A DNA stretch of 27,001 nt from Porphyromonadaceae bacterium UBA7176 (lineage in GTDB: Bacteria > Bacteroidota > Bacteroidia > Bacteroidales > Muribaculaceae): contig DKVO01000013.1 in assembly GCA_002491245.1 (NCBI GenBank), forward strand, positions 1 to 27,001. Reading direction: 5' to 3'. Positions 23,501-27,001 of the stretch are shown piece after piece. Both the position numbers and the translations under genes were made by a program. The notes beneath the pieces are model-generated. The model saw only the letters and a list, made by a program, of their open reading frames with translations. It was not told the origin of the DNA and made no database searches. Positions within the stretch are counted from its first letter, which is position 1; each line of letters opens with the position of its first letter.

Positions 23501-24816
23501 TTCATCCACCTCCTTTCTTTGCGCTGACAGTAGAATTTATAGGATATGGCAATTCCGGCACGCGTGACTCCCCAGTAGGTGCCGCCGCCATGCGACACTT
23601 CGGCACCGTTGCGGCCTGTGTTGTGATATTTTATCCATTTGTAGGAGAGGTAGCCGGCGCCGATCTGTGCTTCCATACTCCAGCGGTGGGCCTTGTCGAG
23701 GTGGAAGGCGAAGCCGTAGCCGATGCCTAAGCCGAAGGCTGCGTGGTTTGGGTCCTGATAGCGGTAGTCGCCGGCGAAGCTCATGTTGAAGCCTATCACC
23801 GAGGTGTGCACGCCGAAATAATGTCCGGCTCCGGCGTCGCGGAGCCAATAGCGTACCTCGGGCTGTGTGGCCAGCAGACGGATGCGCCAACGGCGAGTGA
23901 TGTCATAAGGCGAGTACCACACTGGCACGTCGAGGCTCCAGTGTGGCCACAATTCGAGCTCGAAGCCAAGATTGGCACACAGAGCGACGTCCCACAGCAG
24001 ATTGGTCTTCAGGGCGAAGAAGCGCTGCCGCCCTGCCGGATGCACGGGCTTGTCCACAGGTATGGGCGTGAAGGCAGGTGTGGCGCTCAGTGGGCAGAGG
24101 TCGGGACATGCCGGCCCGGGATTGTCCAGACGGCTACGGAGCCAACGGGTGTCGTAGTCCACCAACACTGAGGCTCGGCGTAGGTAAGGCAACACATGCT
24201 CGCGCATGGAAGCATAGGGAGCGCCACCGTCGAGGCTCTTGAGACGCCGCTCGCGAGTATCGACATCGATATCGGCCGTCTCATCAAGGAAGCTGAGCAC
24301 CACCGCTCCGTAGGCGATTGTGCTGTCGGCGGCGAGCATCATACGCATTCCGTCCCAATCCTCGGGGATGGTAGATATGGTATAGATGCTGTCAGGGAAC
24401 GAATAGCGCGCCTGAAGGATAGAGATTAACGCGTGTGCTCGCCCGGTGGCAAGGCGCACATTGTTCGGATAGGGGCCTTCGGGCGATGCAGTGCCAACCA
24501 CGGTGATGCGCTCCACTGGCTTGCGCTGGTCGAGCACTATGGAATCGATGCGGTTGAGCACCTGCTCAAGAGCGCTGTCGTTGCTGTGGTAGCTCTTGTC
24601 GAAATTGGTGAGATTGACCTTGAAGTCGATACGGGCCTGAGCCTGAGCCGATATCGAGAGGGTGTCGGTAGAGGCGGCGGATGCAGTCGGCATGGCTGCG
24701 GAAAGCAACACAATAAGCATTAGCACCGCCAAGCGTACCGGAGGTGCGAGGCGGAGCATGCCTATGCTTGAGGTGCATTTTAGTTCTTTATGATATGCCG
24801 GAGTTGCAAGTTCCAT
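23494..24816 (-). CDS. DUF3575 outer-membrane protein with OmpA-like region (fimbrial operon)
   Basis: A protein of up to 440 residues. Residues about 20-48 form a signal peptide (RLAVLMLIVLLSAAMPTASA). Starting at ATG 24759 (residue 20) would give a conventional signal; ATG 24816 is kept as the longer possibility. Residues about 55-200 include ERITVVGTASPEGPYPNNVRLATGRAHALISIL, resembling the OmpA C-terminal fold. From about residue 255 a DUF3575 beta-barrel begins with FFALKTNLLWDVALCANLGFELEL and runs to the end with alternating aromatic strands. Such proteins lead fimbrial clusters in Bacteroidales and may assemble or anchor the pilus at the outer membrane. First gene of the operon, behind a consensus promoter. 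Confidence 0.85.
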   Translation of the reverse strand: MELATPAYHKELKCTSSIGMLRLAPPVRLAVLMLIVLLSAAMPTASAASTDTLSISAQAQARIDFKVNLTNFDKSYHSNDSALEQVLNRIDSIVLDQRKPVERITVVGTASPEGPYPNNVRLATGRAHALISILQARYSFPDSIYTISTIPEDWDGMRMMLAADSTIAYGAVVLSFLDETADIDVDTRERRLKSLDGGAPYASMREHVLPYLRRASVLVDYDTRWLRSRLDNPGPACPDLCPLSATPAFTPIPVDKPVHPAGRQRFFALKTNLLWDVALCANLGFELELWPHWSLDVPVWYSPYDITRRWRIRLLATQPEVRYWLRDAGAGHYFGVHTSVIGFNMSFAGDYRYQDPNHAAFGLGIGYGFAFHLDKAHRWSMEAQIGAGYLSYKWIKYHNTGRNGAEVSHGGGTYWGVTRAGIAISYKFYCQRKERRWMKW

Positions 24817-24902
24817 TATAAAATAAAGATTCTTTTGTTCCTATGTGATGGTTGAAATTTTTTAGGTTACGATAAATGGCTGATGCCTACTTGAATGCGG
24901 CG

Positions 24903-24935
24903 CAAAATTAGTAGATTTTAGAAAAATGATGCAAA
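24903..24935 (-). promoter_or_regulatory. Promoter of the fimbrial operon
   Basis: On the minus strand TTTG (24932-24935) is followed after 21 bases by TAATTTTG (24903-24910), matching both Bacteroidetes boxes. The transcript would carry a leader of about 80 bases before ATG 24816. A homopolymer lies six bases upstream of the -33 box. Confidence 0.65.
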
Positions 24936-24941
24936 TTTCTA

Positions 24942-24951
24942 CCCCCCCCCC
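24942..24951. repeat. Ten-base C homopolymer (G on the coding strand) beside the fimbrial promoter
   Basis: A run of ten C stands in a very AT-rich intergenic region, six bases upstream of the fimbrial -33 box. Tracts of this length are prone to slipped-strand length change, and in other bacteria tracts next to promoters switch surface genes on and off. Confidence 0.9.
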
Positions 24952-24958
24952 GTTTAGA

Positions 24959-24979
24959 AATATTAACTAAATTAATATT
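24959..24979. repeat. AT-rich 8-bp inverted repeat upstream of the fimbrial promoter
   Basis: AATATTAA and TTAATATT flank CTAAA. The palindrome lies eight bases beyond the C-tract, in the 236-base gap between the Fic gene and the fimbrial operon, and could be a regulator site. The rest of that gap (24980-25052) holds nothing I can recognise. Confidence 0.5.
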
Positions 24980-25052
24980 AATTAACTACTTTGTGTAATG
25001 TGTTGTAGAAATGGCAATTTCAAGCCAAATATAAACCAATCAATAGTAAGTT

Positions 25053-26135
25053 TTATGTCTGGTTTATCTGCCACTTCACCTGCTTGGTGGATCCGGTTCG
25101 GAAAAGTATTCCCTTATCTTTTAGAGATTTGATTATTCGGTCGATTGTTCTGGCCGAAAGGTCGGTCTTATCTGCAAGTTCGGCTATAGAAATACTTGTA
25201 TTCTCCTTAATCAACTTCAAAACAGCACATTCTTTAAGGTTTAAGCCCATCAATTGCTCTGAAACGCCATTTTGGCGTTTCAAGGTTGCTGAAACGTCAT
25301 TTTGGCGTTGATTATCGTGCCAACGGATGTGGAGATATCGATTTTTCAGTTCGTTGGTTTCTCCGAGTAGAAGGTTGCGTAGAAAGAACACCAGATATTC
25401 TATCGTTGGCTCAATCCCTTTGTTTACATTACGATAGTTGGCACGGACGAGGGCATTACGGAAATACCATGAGTGAGTTTTGAACATATCATTCTCGACC
25501 TTGTAACCTAATGAACGGAGATATTTGATGGTGAATACAGCAGTGGTTCTCGTATTGCCTTCAGGGAAAGGGTGTATCTGCCACAATCCGGATATGAATC
25601 GGGCGAGATGTTCGATTATATGTTCTTGCGACAATCCATTATAGCGGAACTGCCGCTCCTGTTCCAAGTCATATTCAATGGTGCGGACAAGGTCTTCATT
25701 CGGACCATAAAGCACCGAAGTGCCATCGAGTCCCCATTCCTTCTTGGAGATGTCATAACGACGGAATTCTCCGGCGTGTTTCATCGCGCCCTTGAATATG
25801 CGGCGATGTATGCCTGACAACCCTGCCACACTGAACACAAAAGCATCAGTGGAAAGTTCTCGCACAATATTCTTCGACACCTCGTCGGCCTCCTTTACAT
25901 CTTCAGGTATCTCACGGGCAGCTTCGCTCAGATAATATGTTTTAATGAGCCTGTCAACGCCATCAATGTCCACCTCCCCCTCTATGTGGCGCTTGGCCGT
26001 CTCGACGAGATAGTCTGATACCTCCAGGCCATCTACCTTTTGTAGCCCTATGGCCGTCTGCCACAGCTCCGCTCGTTCCTTAGGGCCCGGCTCGGTGGTG
26101 CGTAGATATTGTTCAAACTCATCGTAGTGCTCCAT
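25053..26135 (-). CDS. Fic family protein with VbhA-like N-terminus and winged-helix C-terminus
   Basis: A 360-residue Fic-domain protein. Fic enzymes usually transfer AMP from ATP to hydroxyl side chains of target proteins. The core motif is HPFPEGNTR at residues 188-196; the catalytic His and Gly-Asn are present, but the second Gly of the GNGRxxR form is Thr and the trailing Arg is missing (TTAVF follows), so nucleotide handling may differ. Residues about 26-70 (TAIGLQKVDGLEVSDYL, then AKRHIEGEVDID) resemble a fused VbhA-type antitoxin; its inhibitory acid would be the Asp of KVDG. Residues about 295-358 form a winged helix (SISIAELADKTDLSARTIDRIIKSLKDKGI), suggesting DNA binding or autoregulation. 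The layout fits a self-inhibited, single-gene toxin-antitoxin-like protein. It has its own promoter overlapping the start region. Confidence 0.9.
   Translation of the reverse strand: MEHYDEFEQYLRTTEPGPKERAELWQTAIGLQKVDGLEVSDYLVETAKRHIEGEVDIDGVDRLIKTYYLSEAAREIPEDVKEADEVSKNIVRELSTDAFVFSVAGLSGIHRRIFKGAMKHAGEFRRYDISKKEWGLDGTSVLYGPNEDLVRTIEYDLEQERQFRYNGLSQEHIIEHLARFISGLWQIHPFPEGNTRTTAVFTIKYLRSLGYKVENDMFKTHSWYFRNALVRANYRNVNKGIEPTIEYLVFFLRNLLLGETNELKNRYLHIRWHDNQRQNDVSATLKRQNGVSEQLMGLNLKECAVLKLIKENTSISIAELADKTDLSARTIDRIIKSLKDKGILFRTGSTKQVKWQINQT
25261..25310. repeat. Direct repeat with perfect hairpin in the Fic linker
   Basis: GAAACGCCATTTTGGCGTTT (25261-25280) and GAAACGTCATTTTGGCGTTG (25291-25310) repeat with a 30-base period. 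The first is also a perfect 9-bp hairpin (GAAACGCCA, TTT, TGGCGTTTC). They encode a ten-residue repeat (RQNDVSATLK, RQNGVSEQLM) between the Fic core and the winged helix. Confidence 0.8.
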
Positions 26136-26140
26136 GAATG

Positions 26141-26171
26141 CAAATTTAAGATAAATCTTTAGTAAAACAAA
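26141..26171 (-). promoter_or_regulatory. Promoter of the Fic gene, suggesting a leaderless transcript
   Basis: On the minus strand TTTG (26168-26171), 19 bases, then TAAATTTG (26141-26148), matching both boxes. The -7 box ends only five bases before the ATG at 26135, so transcription would start at or next to the start codon. Confidence 0.6.
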
Positions 26172-26266
26172 ATGGAGTGCAACCGCTTAGGTAACACTCT
26201 TTCGACATCCTTGAGAATGTCCTTAAAGGAGTATGCCGATTTGCGGATTTGTGGTGTGTAATGCAT
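26159..26266 (-). CDS. Possible 35-residue ORF or displaced gene tail
   Basis: The ORF starts MHYTPQIRKSAYSFKDILKD and ends in VERVLPKRLHSILFY. It lies one codon past the stop of the DUF1848 pseudogene and in the same frame. The amphipathic, coding-like composition suggests either a short real product or the 3' end of a gene joined here by deletion. I do not recognise it, and it overlaps the -33 box of the Fic promoter. Confidence 0.25.
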   Translation of the reverse strand: MHYTPQIRKSAYSFKDILKDVERVLPKRLHSILFY

Positions 26267-26269
26267 GGG

Positions 26270-26875
26270 CTACAGAATTGAGTCGTTGTTGGGATTGTGG
26301 CGGTGATAATTGGAAAGTGCTTTCCCCACTTTCTTATATGAAGCGATGTCGGCAAAACTGAAAACGAGTTTTTCCGTGTAGCCGCGTAAGTGCTCCGCAA
26401 TAATATCAATCTTTTCAAGCAATAACTCTTCAGAAATAGTATCGGTCAAAACAAGAGGGTCAAAACGCCAGACAACCGAGCCTTCTCCCAAAGTGTCAAC
26501 AAGACGCTTGAAAGTATCAATCCGGTGTTGCAATGCAGGCACATTGGATTCAAGACCATCTTTCTCATAATCGTTGAGTGTATATTGCACATAGCAACCA
26601 ATTCCACGCTCTCTAAGTATATGAAGATTGGGAATGAGAGGTGCGGGATTTTTAGACCAAAACACGACAAAACGCGTATTGGCAAACGAAACATAACTGT
26701 CTTTGGCATTAAACGGGTTACGCCATCTTACGTAGCCTTTTGCCAAACGGTCAAAGAACCAATCAGAATAAAACGCCGGAATATCTGTAGCTCTGCTTGC
26801 CGATATGATTACGGGAACTTGTGCTACTGCCTATTCTTTATTGTCTGAGATAATTTTTGTGTATTGATGCTTCAT
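26270..26875 (-). pseudogene. DUF1848 gene broken by an internal TAG and a lost C-terminus
   Basis: From ATG 26875 the frame reads MKHQYTKIISDNKE, meets TAG at 26831-26833, and continues in the same frame as VPVIISASRATDIPAFYSDWF, then AKGYVRWRNPFNAKDSYVSF, FVVFWSKNPAPL, YVQYTLNDYE, VVWRFDPLVLTD and GYTEKLVFSFADIASYKKV. This is clearly the N-terminal two thirds of a DUF1848 protein (family function unknown, about 300 residues). No in-frame ATG lies between the TAG and the conserved core; only a TTG at 26746 could restart, inside the domain. After SFADIASYKKV the similarity ends and a second TAG closes the frame at 26270; the usual Cys-rich C-terminal part is missing. TAG ends normal genes in this window (DUF362, helicase), so these are most simply disabling mutations. 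Confidence 0.75.
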
Positions 26876-26908
26876 GGTGTTACCTTACGATATGGCAAAG
26901 TTAACACC
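26876..26908 (-). promoter_or_regulatory. Promoter and operator-like repeat of the DUF1848 gene
   Basis: On the minus strand the -7 box TAACTTTG lies at 26896-26903. GGTGTTA (26876-26882) and TAACACC (26902-26908) form a 7-bp inverted repeat around the region between the -7 box and the ATG, an operator-like arrangement. No good -33 box is visible. Confidence 0.4.
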
Positions 26909-26977
26909 ATCCATGTGCGTGTTTAGGACTCATGTATATTAATATTTGTTAATTTGCAAAGTGGCAAAACTCAGAAT

Positions 26978-27000
26978 ATAAGTAAGTGGTGGAAATTAGT
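26978..27000. repeat. Right copy of the 23-bp inverted repeat
   Basis: Exact reverse complement of bases 1-23, ending GGTGGAAATTAGT. It lies about 100 bases upstream of the DUF1848 pseudogene start, in a region that otherwise holds only AT-rich sequence and the promoter above. Confidence 0.8.
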
Positions 27001-27001
27001 T

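Noticed and set aside
25261..25310. CRISPR-like repeat
   Set aside because: There are only two units with a 10-base spacer, within a coding sequence; no array and no cas genes are present.
26146..26418. 90-codon minus-strand ORF overlapping the end of the DUF1848 remnant
   Set aside because: It is out of frame with the conserved DUF1848 sequence, low-complexity in character and matches nothing I recognise.
26270..26875. Genome-wide recoding of TAG as a sense codon, as in some gut phages
   Set aside because: TAG ends the DUF362 and helicase genes in this window, so a pseudogene is the better explanation for the in-frame TAG codons.
1..27001. Whole window as a classical transposon with 23-bp terminal inverted repeats
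   Set aside because: No transposase, integrase or recombinase gene is present and most of the content is core metabolism and efflux, so the repeats are reported as unexplained rather than as transposon ends.

Overview
The window looks like a chromosomal segment of a gut Bacteroidales bacterium, plausibly a Muribaculaceae/Bacteroidaceae relative. Evidence: repeated matches to the Bacteroidetes promoter (TTTG, about 19-21 bp, TAnnTTTG), weak Shine-Dalgarno use, a fimbrillin-family lipoprotein with DUF5119 and DUF3575 partners, a pheA/aminotransferase/DAHP synthase-chorismate mutase/tyrA cluster of the Bacteroidetes type, and a secreted protein with a Bacteroidales-type C-terminal tail. Family names come from reading the translated sequences; no database search was run. 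I see no rRNA, tRNA or CRISPR array.

Layout. (1) 1-245: a 23-bp sequence that recurs inverted at the far end of the window, a promoter, then a complete ribosome-mediated attenuator: a 27-residue leader peptide packed with Phe and Tyr codons, a predicted antiterminator, and a strong intrinsic terminator. (2) 268-4161: a tightly packed phenylalanine/tyrosine operon (pheA, PLP aminotransferase, DAHP synthase-chorismate mutase, tyrA). (3) 4197-6947, minus strand: YgiN-like monooxygenase, Gfo/Idh/MocA oxidoreductase, DEDDh exonuclease, AraC regulator. (4) 7114-8085: exported DUF362 protein, divergent from the AraC gene. (5) 8431-14195: a tripartite RND efflux operon (adaptor, inner-membrane pump, TolC-like lipoprotein). 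(6) 14202-15404, minus: exported protein of unknown function. (7) 15575-20649: remnant of an AAA ATPase followed by a 1640-residue exonuclease-RecQ-UvrD fusion helicase. (8) 20698-24816, minus: a three-gene fimbrial operon whose promoter is preceded by a 10-base C/G homopolymer. (9) 25053-26875, minus: a Fic AMP-transferase-like protein with a built-in VbhA-like antitoxin region, and a DUF1848 pseudogene.

How it works together. The first 4 kb form one regulatory unit: aromatic amino acid charging would be read by the leader ribosome and set transcription into the enzymes that make Phe and Tyr. The middle is housekeeping and envelope export. The right third (15.5-27 kb) is accessory: truncated genes, a large fused helicase, toxin-like Fic, surface fimbriae, and a visibly more AT-rich composition in the helicase, Fic and DUF1848 genes than in the biosynthetic and efflux operons.

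The observations I rate highest are the aromatic attenuator at 46-245, the exonuclease-RecQ-UvrD fusion, the 23-bp inverted repeats at the two ends of the window, and the homopolymer next to the fimbrial promoter.
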